From the NCBI GenBank assembly GCA_945890645.1, contig CAMDCV010000029.1, positions 1-58,638 on the forward strand: a DNA stretch of 58,638 nt, given 5' to 3'. Every line of letters starts with the position of its first letter. Position 1 is the stretch's first letter. The notes under the pieces are model-generated. The model ran no database searches. It was not told the origin of the DNA and saw only the letters and a list, made by a program, of their open reading frames with translations. Below are positions 8,553 through 17,629 of this stretch, one piece after another. Both the position numbers and the translations under genes were made by a program. Source of the DNA: Akkermansia muciniphila (GTDB lineage Bacteria; Verrucomicrobiota; Verrucomicrobiia; Verrucomicrobiales; Akkermansiaceae).

Positions 8553-8626
8553 CGTGCCCGGCAGGATTCGAACCTGCGACAATCCGCTTAGAAGGCGGGA
8601 GCTCTATCCAACTGAGCTACGGGCAC
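8553..8626 (-). tRNA. tRNA-Arg (anticodon UCU)
   Basis: The minus strand reads GTGCCCGTAGCTCAGTTGGA at the 5' end, with anticodon loop CTTCTAA (anticodon TCT) and T-arm GGTTCGAATCC. The acceptor arms GTGCCCG and CGGGCAC pair fully and the discriminator is G. CCA is not encoded. A small dyad (CGCGCT/AGCGCG) lies just upstream at ~8630-8650. Confidence 0.97.
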
Positions 8627-8697
8627 GTGCGCGCTCAGAGTGCTAGCGCGGGCGGCAAAATTCAAGCGAGGAATGCGGAAAATCAAGCCATTCCCAT

Positions 8698-9897
8698 TTA
8701 CGCAGTCGGCAAAACGGGTGGAATGATCGATTTTTTCGGTGCAAAGACTTCTTTCCATGAGGTCTTTGCTGTCACTTTCATCAGCAGGGCGAGTGTGATC
8801 ACCGCACCGATGGCGATGGTCAATCCGGTCATGCCATCGAAGAAAAACGACACACTGAACAACACCATATAGCCGATCTGCGCTGGCAGGGCGATGCGCA
8901 ACAAACGCATGCCACCGACGGCACTCAAATAACCACTCACTAACACTACGGAAACCAGCGCCGCGATGCCAAAGGCGACATAGAGAGGAATGACATCGGT
9001 CAGGTAAGCGAACAACAACTGAAACGCGAAGAAGCCCGCCGAGACAAAACAAATGTGCATCGGGTGCAAGCTCACGCCGCGCAATGTCCCTAATAGCAAC
9101 AGCACGGTAACGAAAAACAACAACGAAACCGGGGCAAAAAACGAGATGCGCGAAGCGACCGGTGCGGGATTGAGCAACTTGGGCATTTCCATGCCAATGT
9201 TGGGTGCTGACAGCACATCTGGTTGGTAAGACCAGATAAACTCGCAGAGATTTTCATCTCGTTTTGTCGCAGATCCACAACCCGTCGGGAAGCTGTATTC
9301 GGCGAAATTCGTTTTCATGAACAACTCAAAATCCTGCACTCGTTCGGGATGGGGAAAGTAGTAAAGCCAGGCATCGGTGCCGTTTGTGAGATAGTTCACT
9401 TTTAGCTCAACGATCGAAGAGGCTGCCACCTCGACCGCTAACTCTAGGGAACCGTCGCTGGAACGTCGGACATCGGTTTGCTTGCCATCGAGTGCGATCT
9501 GAACGCCACGCAAGCCTTGCGTATCAGGCAAAGGAAATTGCACAAACAAGGTCTGCGGAATGCGTGTCGGATTTCGAAACGCATACTCACTCGCGAAGAT
9601 CACGTCGTAGGTACGATGGCTCATCAAGCCACGTTTTTTCGGTGCGTACTTGATCTCTGCCCTGACGCGGCTTTTTTCTGATTGAATCAGGGCTTTGCCA
9701 TTCGGCACGTTGGGCGAACGATAGAAAGCATGCGGATGATGTTGCACCAACTGCGGTCCCCACACTTGGTGGACTTCCTTGCGCATGCCAGAGCCAAATT
9801 CCTGGCTGCGTGATTCAATCGCCGCGCCAAGGATAAACCAAGCGACGGTGGTGACCAATAAGATGCCTGCGGTGGCGAATAAGTGGGATAGTTTCAT
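8698..9897 (-). CDS. CreD-like inner-membrane protein (399 aa)
   Basis: An N-terminal membrane helix (MKLSHLFATAGILLVTTVAW) is followed by a ~230-residue periplasmic region and then about six closely packed helices, ending SFFFDGMTGLTIAIGAVIT and a cytoplasmic tail with TSWKEVF. This layout and the closing TGLTIAIGAVITLALLMK match the CreD family of inner-membrane proteins, known from the CreBC/BlrAB envelope-stress regulons of proteobacteria; their biochemical role is unclear. The protein is the second gene of a pair: the secreted 547-aa protein ends 18 nt upstream. No two-component genes are nearby, so regulation must differ from the proteobacterial case. Confidence 0.7.
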   Translation of the reverse strand: MKLSHLFATAGILLVTTVAWFILGAAIESRSQEFGSGMRKEVHQVWGPQLVQHHPHAFYRSPNVPNGKALIQSEKSRVRAEIKYAPKKRGLMSHRTYDVIFASEYAFRNPTRIPQTLFVQFPLPDTQGLRGVQIALDGKQTDVRRSSDGSLELAVEVAASSIVELKVNYLTNGTDAWLYYFPHPERVQDFELFMKTNFAEYSFPTGCGSATKRDENLCEFIWSYQPDVLSAPNIGMEMPKLLNPAPVASRISFFAPVSLLFFVTVLLLLGTLRGVSLHPMHICFVSAGFFAFQLLFAYLTDVIPLYVAFGIAALVSVVLVSGYLSAVGGMRLLRIALPAQIGYMVLFSVSFFFDGMTGLTIAIGAVITLALLMKVTAKTSWKEVFAPKKSIIPPVLPTA

Positions 9898-9915
9898 AAA
9901 GATAGCGAGTTACAT

Positions 9916-11559
9916 TCAGCGGTTGAGTTTGTTGTTGCGGTTATAGAATATTTCCGCCTGCGGGGTTTCATCACGACAAAGATTTTTCTCTAACAGAATG
10001 ACGTTTGCCTGCGTACTGCCACTGGTCGGACGCGTGAGATTGCCCGCCACTTCTGCCGTGTATTCTGCCGGCATGACGAGTTGCCATTGCAGGCTGTTGA
10101 TAAAATAGCTGGTGCCTGGCAAGCGCAGGCTCAGTTGTCCTTCAAGCGGGGCAAACTTCTCCAACCGTTCGGTATAGGAAATGGTGAGCTTAGCCGAGCC
10201 CATCGAGCGATCTTGTGCGGGTAGGGAAAATTCTAACAATCCCGGTGCGGCGATCACGGGAGCGATCTCGATTTCATTTGCGGAGCACGAAAGCAATACC
10301 GCGTTTTCGGGCAAGCGCAACGGTAGTCGAGCACCATTGCGATACTGTATTTCGAGTTGTCCCGTGGTGAGCGTGGCACCGTCGAGCTCAATGCGACTAT
10401 CCCATCGCGCCTTGGTGATCATGGCATCGGCAGTGCTGGCGATGGGCATAATGCTTTGTTGAATCGAAGCCTGTCCTTGGGGAGCATCAATCAAAAAATA
10501 CGCCTGACCCTGCAAGCACTTTTGCATGGTCTTTGAAAGAGTTTGTGGAGCGAATGGTCCGCTCATACCGTTGCCGGAAAATTTCCGCTGTGCCTGATCC
10601 GCAAGATGGAATTGAGCGAGGTCCGGTTTTTCTGCACTGCAACGCGGGGCCTCTAACAACCACGCCTCTTGCAAGGCGCTGACGCGTTTTTGATAGCGCA
10701 ACTCAACTGCGCGGTTCAGTTGCCTCTCCCCTTTCCAACGCAGAACCAGTCGCTGCGTTCCATCGGCGAGGCGTTGCACACTCATCGGTTCTAGGTGTTC
10801 TCCACTGGCCTCAATGTGGCTCACCCCGGCAGGCAGAAGCAACTGCGCTTCTGCGGTATCACCCGCGGTTGTTTCCGCTTGGGAAAAACTGTTCATCGAG
10901 AGCCGTCCATCCTGTTCGACGACCACTACTTCATGTCGCCAAGTCCACACCGAAGGGGGCAGTGTTTCCACAGTAACAGGTGCGACTTCTTGCCACGAGA
11001 GTAGTCCCCCACGCGCAGGAATGCTGATTGTACCATTGCCGCGCAAGGCCTGCACGGCACCATCAATCTTGCATTCAAGTGCCGCGCCATCTTTGAGGCC
11101 GGAAAAAGAAATCGTCGCACTCGCGCAGGGTAAGGTGAGGAAAGAATCCGGCTGCGAGGTGAACATTCGAAAAGTGAGTTCTTGTTTGCCCGGCTGCTGC
11201 GTGATCAGTTGCAGCATTTCCTGTTTCACCTGCAAGGGTGAGTCGGCAGGCTGCAAATCGGCGATCGAGACATCACCCGGAAGCAAGGCCGTGCTCGCCC
11301 AACCGTCGGAAAATTGTTGCACACGCATCGTCGCGGTGACAGTCGCCGGCTTGGTGGAAAGATCGACCTGATACTGTGCCGACTGAAGCAAGGTGATCGG
11401 ATCCTCGCGCGGCGTTGGGCTTTTTTTCTCACGTTCGAGGGCTCGCAACGTCTCATACGGCAAGGTCACGGTCCCTTGCACGGAGCTTGGATCTTCCTGA
11501 GCCATCAGAGACGCCAGCGCACCGACGCATCCCCACCAAAAGCAAATGTGTATTTTCAT
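9916..11559 (-). CDS. Exported protein of unknown function, partner of CreD-like protein (547 aa)
   Basis: The ATG at 11559 gives a signal peptide (MKIHICFWWGCVGALASLMA, then QEDP). An upstream ATG at 11694 would add 45 residues without export features and overlap the divergent transpeptidase gene. The mature protein appears to be nearly all beta sandwich, with alternating hydrophobic strands such as TVTATMRVQQF, LTFRMFTSQPD and KLTISYTERLEKF; no catalytic motif is seen. Such long beta-rich exported proteins next to CreD-like membrane proteins suggest an envelope or surface complex, but this is inference. The gene is not recognised. Confidence 0.7.
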   Translation of the reverse strand: MKIHICFWWGCVGALASLMAQEDPSSVQGTVTLPYETLRALEREKKSPTPREDPITLLQSAQYQVDLSTKPATVTATMRVQQFSDGWASTALLPGDVSIADLQPADSPLQVKQEMLQLITQQPGKQELTFRMFTSQPDSFLTLPCASATISFSGLKDGAALECKIDGAVQALRGNGTISIPARGGLLSWQEVAPVTVETLPPSVWTWRHEVVVVEQDGRLSMNSFSQAETTAGDTAEAQLLLPAGVSHIEASGEHLEPMSVQRLADGTQRLVLRWKGERQLNRAVELRYQKRVSALQEAWLLEAPRCSAEKPDLAQFHLADQAQRKFSGNGMSGPFAPQTLSKTMQKCLQGQAYFLIDAPQGQASIQQSIMPIASTADAMITKARWDSRIELDGATLTTGQLEIQYRNGARLPLRLPENAVLLSCSANEIEIAPVIAAPGLLEFSLPAQDRSMGSAKLTISYTERLEKFAPLEGQLSLRLPGTSYFINSLQWQLVMPAEYTAEVAGNLTRPTSGSTQANVILLEKNLCRDETPQAEIFYNRNNKLNR

Positions 11560-11688
11560 AACGACGCGATTGTGCAAGGCGATCGTGAAATGCGTCCGAA
11601 GCGATTGTGAAAAGTTCATGAAGTTGCAGGAAATGCTCCCTTGACCAGCAGGGCATGTTGTTTTAGAGATGCGTAACAAATTTTCACC

Positions 11689-12297
11689 ATGCAACGCCCT
11701 TTCTATCTGATCGTTTTCTGCGCCCTGCTAAGCTCCTGTTTTCAAAATGAGACCGCCAATCCGCGCGGCAACTACCTCGCTGGTCTCGGCCCTTTGCAGT
11801 ATTCCTCACATGGTACAGGTCCGGCCCCCGCAATCCCCGATGATGCCTCCTATTGGGACGGCGATGGAGTTGATGGAACAGCGCTGATCAAGATCAATCG
11901 CGCTCAACAAAAAGCCTTTTTCTATAAGGGCGGCAGACTCGTCGGTGTATCGCGCATATCGACCGGAAAAGAAGGCGATAACACCCCCGCTGGTTCGTAT
12001 AAAATCACGCAAAAAAACAAAGATCACCACTCCACTCTTTATGGAGTTTTTAAAGACAAAGCCACTGGTCAAATGGTGAATGACAACGTCGATATTCGCA
12101 AAGATAAAATACCGCCCGGTTGTGTCTATTACCCGGCACAGATGAAAAATTTCCTGCGCTTCAATGGTGCCATCGGTATGCATACCGGATACTTACCCGG
12201 TTACGCGGCATCACACGGGTGCATACGCCTACCGGACACAATGGCGGAGAAATTCTTCGAGAACGCCCAAGTCGGAACACCCGTGATCGTCGAATAA
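11689..12297 (+). CDS. L,D-transpeptidase (YkuD) lipoprotein (202 aa)
   Basis: A peptidoglycan cross-linking enzyme of the YkuD family, probably anchored by lipid: MQRPFYLIVFCALLSSCFQN has a lipobox (LLSSC). The catalytic signature is GMHTG (His165) and SHGCIRLP (His176, Cys178). Residues ~60-80 (ALIKINRAQQKAFFYKGGRL) and the TGKEGDNTPAG block are the usual YkuD strand and loop. No LysM domain is present. The TAA stop overlaps the ATG of the rhodanese gene by one base (TAATG), so the two are coupled. It is divergent from the 547-aa protein. Family placement is firm; the exact cross-link made is not known. Confidence 0.9.
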   Translation: MQRPFYLIVFCALLSSCFQNETANPRGNYLAGLGPLQYSSHGTGPAPAIPDDASYWDGDGVDGTALIKINRAQQKAFFYKGGRLVGVSRISTGKEGDNTPAGSYKITQKNKDHHSTLYGVFKDKATGQMVNDNVDIRKDKIPPGCVYYPAQMKNFLRFNGAIGMHTGYLPGYAASHGCIRLPDTMAEKFFENAQVGTPVIVE

Positions 12298-12641
12298 TGC
12301 TACCTGACCCCGAGAATTCCGAAGAGATTTCCCCGCAGCTTTTGCAGGAGTTGTTAGAGCAGGAGCAGGACTTTCTTTTGATCGATTGTCGTGAACTCGA
12401 TGAGTGGCATTTCAATCGCATCGAATGCGCGCGACATGTTCCTTTATCGCAATTTCCGGACGAAGCTCGCAGCCTGCTCAATGTACCCGATCAAGCGATG
12501 GTGATCTACTGCCATCACGGCATCCGTTCCCTCCACGCGACTCGCTGGCTCCGCCATCAAGGCTGTGGCAAAGTATTTTCCTTACAGGGTGGCATCGCCG
12601 CATGGTCCGCCGAGATCGATCCGAATGTGCCCACTTACTAA
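12297..12641 (+). CDS. Single-domain rhodanese (114 aa)
   Basis: A cytoplasmic rhodanese-fold protein, likely a sulfurtransferase or persulfide carrier. Typical blocks are LLIDCRELDEWHFNRIECA, the active loop VIYCHHGIRS (Cys after Tyr) and VFSLQGGIAAW. I chose the ATG at 12297 because it overlaps the stop of the transpeptidase gene (TAATG) and gives the usual single-domain length; the frame is open further upstream only by chance. It is one of three rhodanese domains in the window. Its coupling to a cell-wall enzyme is not explained by known biology. The gene converges with the next one 2 nt away. Confidence 0.88.
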   Translation: MLPDPENSEEISPQLLQELLEQEQDFLLIDCRELDEWHFNRIECARHVPLSQFPDEARSLLNVPDQAMVIYCHHGIRSLHATRWLRHQGCGKVFSLQGGIAAWSAEIDPNVPTY

Positions 12642-12643
12642 GC

Positions 12644-13363
12644 TCACTTAAACGGGCCGTATTCCCGGAACGAAACGTAGGAAATGCTTTGACGCACCGG
12701 GTCGGGCACAAAAAACAAATACACCCGCGCGGTTGCCGCCAGAGGCCAGCGAGTATCATTAAACATACGTGGTTTGCCCTCGTGCTGAAAGTAAAACTGC
12801 GCCTGATACATCCGTTCATCACCCCCTGGCTTCGGTGTGACTACATTCGACTTTCCGGGTTCAAGAACGAACTTGCTGTCACCCAATGTACCGCCGATCG
12901 CTACTGCCGTGAAGTTGATCATGTAAAGATCTGATGCATCAAATTTCAGCCCATCGGTGCGAATCAAAAGATGACGATACGGCACTTTCGGGTTGTTGGC
13001 CGGATCCGGTAGGAGGACTAGTGCAAAACGCTTGCCAATCTCCGGAATGGTAATCGTCAGTATGGGATCGGATTTATCCACTCCCTCTTGTCGGCGATAT
13101 AATTTTAATTCACCGCGTCCGACGCCAAGGGGATCGGAGACCATAGCTGGTAACAGATTCAGGTCAACAAGGAGATCGACACCGCGCATGAGCTTGAGAT
13201 CGATGGCTCCCTCAACTGTCTGACTGCATAACACGCGCATCTGAACGGACGCGGGATCTTCTTTCTCTTCCTGCACTTCTTGGGCTGGTGCAAAATGTTG
13301 TCCAAACAGAAATATCAGCGAAGTAACAAACCAAAGGATCAGCGAGGATTTCGAGCGTTGCAT
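12644..13363 (-). CDS. Exported protein of unknown function (239 aa)
   Basis: A signal peptide (MQRSKSSLILWFVTSLIFLF, then GQHFAPAQ) precedes an acidic stretch and a predicted beta-rich domain (VEGAIDLKLMRGVDLLVD, RGELKLYRRQEG, LLIRTDGLKFD). No known family. It begins 19 nt after the stop of the Verru_Chthon A-like gene, so it is probably co-transcribed with it and could be an accessory of that surface structure. The end MYQAQFYFQHEGK, DPVRQSISYVSFREYGPFK gives no further hint. Confidence 0.7.
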   Translation of the reverse strand: MQRSKSSLILWFVTSLIFLFGQHFAPAQEVQEEKEDPASVQMRVLCSQTVEGAIDLKLMRGVDLLVDLNLLPAMVSDPLGVGRGELKLYRRQEGVDKSDPILTITIPEIGKRFALVLLPDPANNPKVPYRHLLIRTDGLKFDASDLYMINFTAVAIGGTLGDSKFVLEPGKSNVVTPKPGGDERMYQAQFYFQHEGKPRMFNDTRWPLAATARVYLFFVPDPVRQSISYVSFREYGPFK

Positions 13364-13382
13364 GGAGTAGAAATGAAATAGA

Positions 13383-16300
13383 TTAAATTTCCTGCGCTTT
13401 CAACCATCGAAATCCAACGATGCGAAATTTCCGCCCAAATTTTTTGTTTGCCTCGGATTTCAAATTCGTCTCCACCTCATCGGGAACATCTTTTGCATCC
13501 ACATATTCGGGCACCCGTTGAACGACAGCCTCGCACCACGCTTGTGCCTGCAAATTGCCATTTTCATCCGTGGAGCAACCATAGCTGCGAATCGTAAACG
13601 AATCCGACCGCGCTTGAAGCACCGGACCAAGAGGGGTGAGTAAGTCAGCTTGGCTGATGTAACCCGGGATGCCTGCTGAGCGGGAACCTTTGCCCGCTTC
13701 GGGGAAGGCGGCTCCGGCAACCGAACCCAACGCACGCGCTCCTTTATCGAGATCATCGTTAAGTCCTGCTGCCTCAATCGCTGCCTGCAAGGCCCCATGG
13801 CGGGCTAAATCGGCATTAGTGCCGGGACGACGATTCACAAAATCTGATAAACTAAGGAAGGGGCCACGCACTTTAATTTCCTTCACTAGCTCTGTCGCGA
13901 GAGTTTCAATTTCATAGTCGCTCATGGTGCGAAAGCCTGTCCATTGCGTCGCGTCCGCAGTGTTGGCCGTGGGCGTAGAAATACCACCGTTAGGAATCAA
14001 CAGGCCGGTGACCGGCGTCGAACCTGATTCTGCGGGTCGTACGGCCAGTCCACTCGAGCCCTTATCCAGGCGAACCGCCGCATGATCGCGCAAACTGCCG
14101 AGCAGTGCTTTCCATGCAGTCACCGAAGTAGAATTAACATTAAAAGCACCGTCCACCATCAGGTACGTTGACAGCTTGCGATAAGCATCTGCGATGGCTG
14201 CATTGTTTTTCACCAAAGAACGCAATGTGGTCTCACTCGAAGCACGATAGGGCATCATGCGAGCCGAGGGCAATGGCACTGGTTTTTGGCTTGTCGATAC
14301 AGGGAAAAAGCCATCGAACACCTGCTGTAATGAGCGCGGAGAAGCGCGAAATGGATGAGCTGTCTGGGGAGTCAGCGACGAGAAATACCACGAGTCCCAC
14401 AGAGCGGCGTTTGCCAGATAGGAGTGATCTGCCGCTGGCAAGGGCACAGCGGTCGGAACGTTTGCCTGCCCGTCTGCGACCAAAATATCGTGATGCGTTT
14501 TGTTCGCCGGTATCAACGGGTGGGCAAAGGAGTTACCTATCAATTTAGACCCCATCGGCGACAAATAACGATGTCCATCCAAACCATTAGCGGTAGGCGG
14601 AAAGCTCGAGGCGGGAACACTCACAGTGCTGTCTTTCCAATATCTTCGAAAGCCATTGGCACAAGAATGTTGGAAAGATGCAATCGACTTGATCGGGACA
14701 AGCGGGACGCTACGCAAAGTGAAAAACGGGACACCGAAGTCCGCTCGAACGCCACCGCCCCAGTAGGCCTGATTGCCTGGCGTAATCTGCACGTGCGGGT
14801 TTTCCCAAGTGCTAACGGGAGTCACTTGAATATCAATCATGTGATGCAAACGAGCCGTCAAACTTTTGTCCGCCGCCATTCTGTATAAGACGGAGGGATT
14901 ACTCCAAAGCCATGGTTTGGAAGGCGTTTTATTATCTGTCTCAGAACGCATGTATTGACTCAATAGCATATGAGGAATTTTCTTTTCATCGACGACATTC
15001 CCTACGGTGATCGTCTGAGCTGTCGAAATGGTGGGCAGGTCGCCGAGAGTCGTATCGCCCCGCATGATCATCGTTCCCGACTGCAGCGCTGGGTTGGGGG
15101 TGCGCGGACCGAACCAGTATGTGATGTAGTTAAGATAACCTCCATTGACAGCAGGTCGCAGTGTGAGACGAACCGTATCAGCGCGGTTCAGTGCTTTGGG
15201 AAAAGACGCGTGATTCAACAAGGTACCTTCCGTATAACGCCAGCCAGAGGATAAAGAATCCCCCTGACCTTCCACTCGTGAAAAGACTCGACTCTCTCCG
15301 GGTTGCAAAACAATCGCGTGATCGCGACCAATTAAACCCTGTATCCGGTTGACATCTTGGTAATCGAAAAACTGGCTGAAGGGAACAGTCACAGTACCAC
15401 CCGGCGTGGTGAAAACCGCATCACACGGAAGACCGGTAAATCCGACAGTGGTGTAGCCGCCCGGTTGGTATTCAAGCGCTACATTGTAGGGATTCCACAA
15501 AACCACAACTGGATCGACAGCAATGCGAAGGTCGAATTTTCCCGGCTGTGCAGGATTGGGAGCCGCGGCGAGCGAAAGCATGTACTTCACCTGAGAATAG
15601 ACACGACGCTTGTAAGAATAAAATCTGTCAGCCATCACCGCATCGCGCGAATTACCAGAGAGTAGTGTCGGAAAACCAGAAGGCCGACGCCCCACCCTGT
15701 CATCGCTAGTCGTAGGCCGATTATAGAGCACTTCTTTGTAGAGATTGTAATAGAGCCACAATTCTTCCATGGTGATACCTGATGTACTGCTCAGGCCCGG
15801 GGAGGAATTGGCATCGGGTGAAAAGTTGACGGTTGACGAGCTACCAACAGAATAAAGCGATTGCTGCAGACGAGGTGAATGAGATTGTTCGAGGTAGAGA
15901 GATAGGTCTCGCTTAAGCCTGCCGCTGCGAACATCAGTCAGCACTCCATTACTGACTGTCGAAAGATCATGGTAATGCTTGCTCATGGGACGAAGAGCAC
16001 CTGGCATAAGATCCGCCGATGCTAAACTAAGGCTTTTCGAGCGCAGCCCCTCGCCCATTTCCCATGGCTGCCGTCCGCCTTCCTCAAGTTCATTAAGCGC
16101 CTCGACCATACGAAACCCTGTGCCGGGAGCAGAGTCTACAGATTGAAGCGCTAATAGTTCCGCAGTCACCGTTGTGGGAACATCTTGACCTGCATTTATT
16201 TTCGCCTTGGCATTTTCATCGCTAATCCACCAAGCGTAGCGCCCCTTAGAGCTCGTGAGCGACATCAGCCCCACCTTTACTCGACCGGTTTGTGCGGCAG

Positions 16301-16739
16301 TGCCTAGTGCGCCCTGGCCTAGGATTTCAATCGATTCACCAGTCAGTGCGGATTTAGCCGTGTCGCGATTGCGTAAGGCAGTTCTGTCACCTGATACGAG
16401 AAACTTACGGAATCGCGTATTGGCTTCGGGGCGCTGAGTATCTTCCGCCTTCCACGAATCATAAACCGCCAGCCACTGCCCATGTTCCGGTGCCGAGGCA
16501 GCATCCATGGCACCGGCACAATTGATCCGGCGGTCAGGTCCGAGTTCGGATTGCAGTTCCCCCAGAGCGATCATCAAACCCAAGCGGGCGTTCGCTTGGG
16601 CTTTTTGCATGGCATCAGCACGCGTACTGTTTCGTAGTGTTAATGACGACAGACTGAGCAAGCCAACTGCGATCATAATAAGCAACATCAGAAGCGAAAT
16701 CGTTAGCACAAGAGTGAAGCCCTTGTTTTGAGAAATCAT
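13383..16739 (-). CDS. Verru_Chthon cassette protein A-like prepilin-type protein (1118 aa)
   Basis: The start MISQNKGFTLVLTISLLMLL has a type IV prepilin leader (cut after Gly, then Phe-Thr-Leu-Val) and a hydrophobic stem. It is followed by ANARLGLMIALGELQSELG, which is characteristic of the very long pilin-like Verru_Chthon cassette protein A known from Verrucomicrobium and Chthoniobacter. The ATG at 16739 is chosen because it gives a canonical six-residue leader; an ATG 16 codons upstream would lengthen it. The C-terminal half contains the helix-hairpin-like segment SDYEIETLATELVKEIKVRG and FLSLSDFVNRRPG, resembling the GspK minor pseudopilin. In described cassettes genes B, C and D follow; here only one small exported protein does. 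Confidence 0.85.
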   Translation of the reverse strand: MISQNKGFTLVLTISLLMLLIMIAVGLLSLSSLTLRNSTRADAMQKAQANARLGLMIALGELQSELGPDRRINCAGAMDAASAPEHGQWLAVYDSWKAEDTQRPEANTRFRKFLVSGDRTALRNRDTAKSALTGESIEILGQGALGTAAQTGRVKVGLMSLTSSKGRYAWWISDENAKAKINAGQDVPTTVTAELLALQSVDSAPGTGFRMVEALNELEEGGRQPWEMGEGLRSKSLSLASADLMPGALRPMSKHYHDLSTVSNGVLTDVRSGRLKRDLSLYLEQSHSPRLQQSLYSVGSSSTVNFSPDANSSPGLSSTSGITMEELWLYYNLYKEVLYNRPTTSDDRVGRRPSGFPTLLSGNSRDAVMADRFYSYKRRVYSQVKYMLSLAAAPNPAQPGKFDLRIAVDPVVVLWNPYNVALEYQPGGYTTVGFTGLPCDAVFTTPGGTVTVPFSQFFDYQDVNRIQGLIGRDHAIVLQPGESRVFSRVEGQGDSLSSGWRYTEGTLLNHASFPKALNRADTVRLTLRPAVNGGYLNYITYWFGPRTPNPALQSGTMIMRGDTTLGDLPTISTAQTITVGNVVDEKKIPHMLLSQYMRSETDNKTPSKPWLWSNPSVLYRMAADKSLTARLHHMIDIQVTPVSTWENPHVQITPGNQAYWGGGVRADFGVPFFTLRSVPLVPIKSIASFQHSCANGFRRYWKDSTVSVPASSFPPTANGLDGHRYLSPMGSKLIGNSFAHPLIPANKTHHDILVADGQANVPTAVPLPAADHSYLANAALWDSWYFSSLTPQTAHPFRASPRSLQQVFDGFFPVSTSQKPVPLPSARMMPYRASSETTLRSLVKNNAAIADAYRKLSTYLMVDGAFNVNSTSVTAWKALLGSLRDHAAVRLDKGSSGLAVRPAESGSTPVTGLLIPNGGISTPTANTADATQWTGFRTMSDYEIETLATELVKEIKVRGPFLSLSDFVNRRPGTNADLARHGALQAAIEAAGLNDDLDKGARALGSVAGAAFPEAGKGSRSAGIPGYISQADLLTPLGPVLQARSDSFTIRSYGCSTDENGNLQAQAWCEAVVQRVPEYVDAKDVPDEVETNLKSEANKKFGRKFRIVGFRWLKAQEI

Positions 16740-16869
16740 CTTACGATGATAAAATTTCAGTTTATTGCTGGATGCATACAAAATCATTGGGTTTTACTTT
16801 GTATTCAAATGATGGCCCTCTCATTCCCCTTGTCAACGAATATTCATCATATTTACAAAACCTGTTAAC

Positions 16870-16898
16870 TTGACATTTTTCCTGTTTCATCGACTATC
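16870..16898 (+). promoter_or_regulatory. Putative promoter, start point at or next to the ATG
   Basis: TTGACA (16870-16875), 17-nt spacer, ACTATC (16893-16898), then 5 nt to the ATG at 16904. If used, transcription would begin at or within a base or two of the start codon, giving a leaderless or nearly leaderless mRNA. No Shine-Dalgarno sequence is present. Confidence 0.45.
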
Positions 16899-16903
16899 TA
16901 CGC

Positions 16904-17566
16904 ATGAAGATAAAGAGCTTGCTCCCTTTCCTTTGCACAGGAGTATTCTGTTCTCCCGCCTCGGCGAAGACGGGAAGTTCGACACGCGTCGTTCTCGTGC
17001 ATGGTATTTTCCAGAGTGGCCACAGCTTCATCCCCATGAAAAAGCAGCTCGAAAAGCAAGGCTACGACTGCATTATCCCCAAACTCAAACCCGCCGATGC
17101 CCGCTCGGGCCTCGAGACGCTCGCCGCGCAATTGCAGAGCGAGATTGAACAGAAATGGGGCAAAGATGCGGAATTTCACATCGTTGCCCATAGCATGGGT
17201 GGACTCGTTTCACGCTATTACCTACAAGAACTCGGTGGGCACGAGCATTGCCAGACGCTTGTTACATTAGCGACTCCGCACAACGGCACGAAAACAGCCT
17301 ACTTGTATCCGGGCAAAGGCGCATGGCAAATGCGCCCGCAAAGCGAGTTTTTGCAACTACTGGATGCCTCCTCACATCGACTGGAAAAACTCCGCCTGAT
17401 TTCCTATCGCACCCCGCTCGATCTGGTCATTTTGCCCTCCACCAGTTCGCATTGGAACCTAGCTGAAAACCGCTGCGTCTGGGCGCCCGCTCACCCCTTG
17501 GTGATGCACACGCCACGCGTAAAACGTGAAATCTTGCAAGAGCTCGATTCACAAAAAGCAAAATAG
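16904..17566 (+). CDS. Exported lipase-like alpha/beta hydrolase (220 aa)
   Basis: Signal peptide MKIKSLLPFLCTGVFCSPAS. The hydrolase core starts VVLVHGIFQSGHSF (oxyanion HG), then the nucleophile elbow AHSMGGLVSRYYLQEL (Ser in AHSMG) and TLVTLATPHNGT, all typical of triacylglycerol lipase / PGAP1-like families. At 220 residues it is short; the C-terminal part DLVILPSTSSH and HPLVMHTPRV may supply the acid and the His. It is a monocistronic gene between a divergent pilin-like gene and purQ. The substrate is not predictable, but ester or lipid hydrolysis in the periplasm is likely. Confidence 0.82.
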   Translation: MKIKSLLPFLCTGVFCSPASAKTGSSTRVVLVHGIFQSGHSFIPMKKQLEKQGYDCIIPKLKPADARSGLETLAAQLQSEIEQKWGKDAEFHIVAHSMGGLVSRYYLQELGGHEHCQTLVTLATPHNGTKTAYLYPGKGAWQMRPQSEFLQLLDASSHRLEKLRLISYRTPLDLVILPSTSSHWNLAENRCVWAPAHPLVMHTPRVKREILQELDSQKAK

Positions 17567-17629
17567 ACGGTTGCCGTGGCAGCACTTTGTCAGTAGAAGA
17601 GCGCTTCGCCAACTCAACGGCCTCAAATC

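Noticed and set aside
8630-8652. CGCGCT/AGCGCG hairpin near the tRNA as a terminator
   Set aside because: It lies upstream of the tRNA on the minus strand, with no T run on either side.
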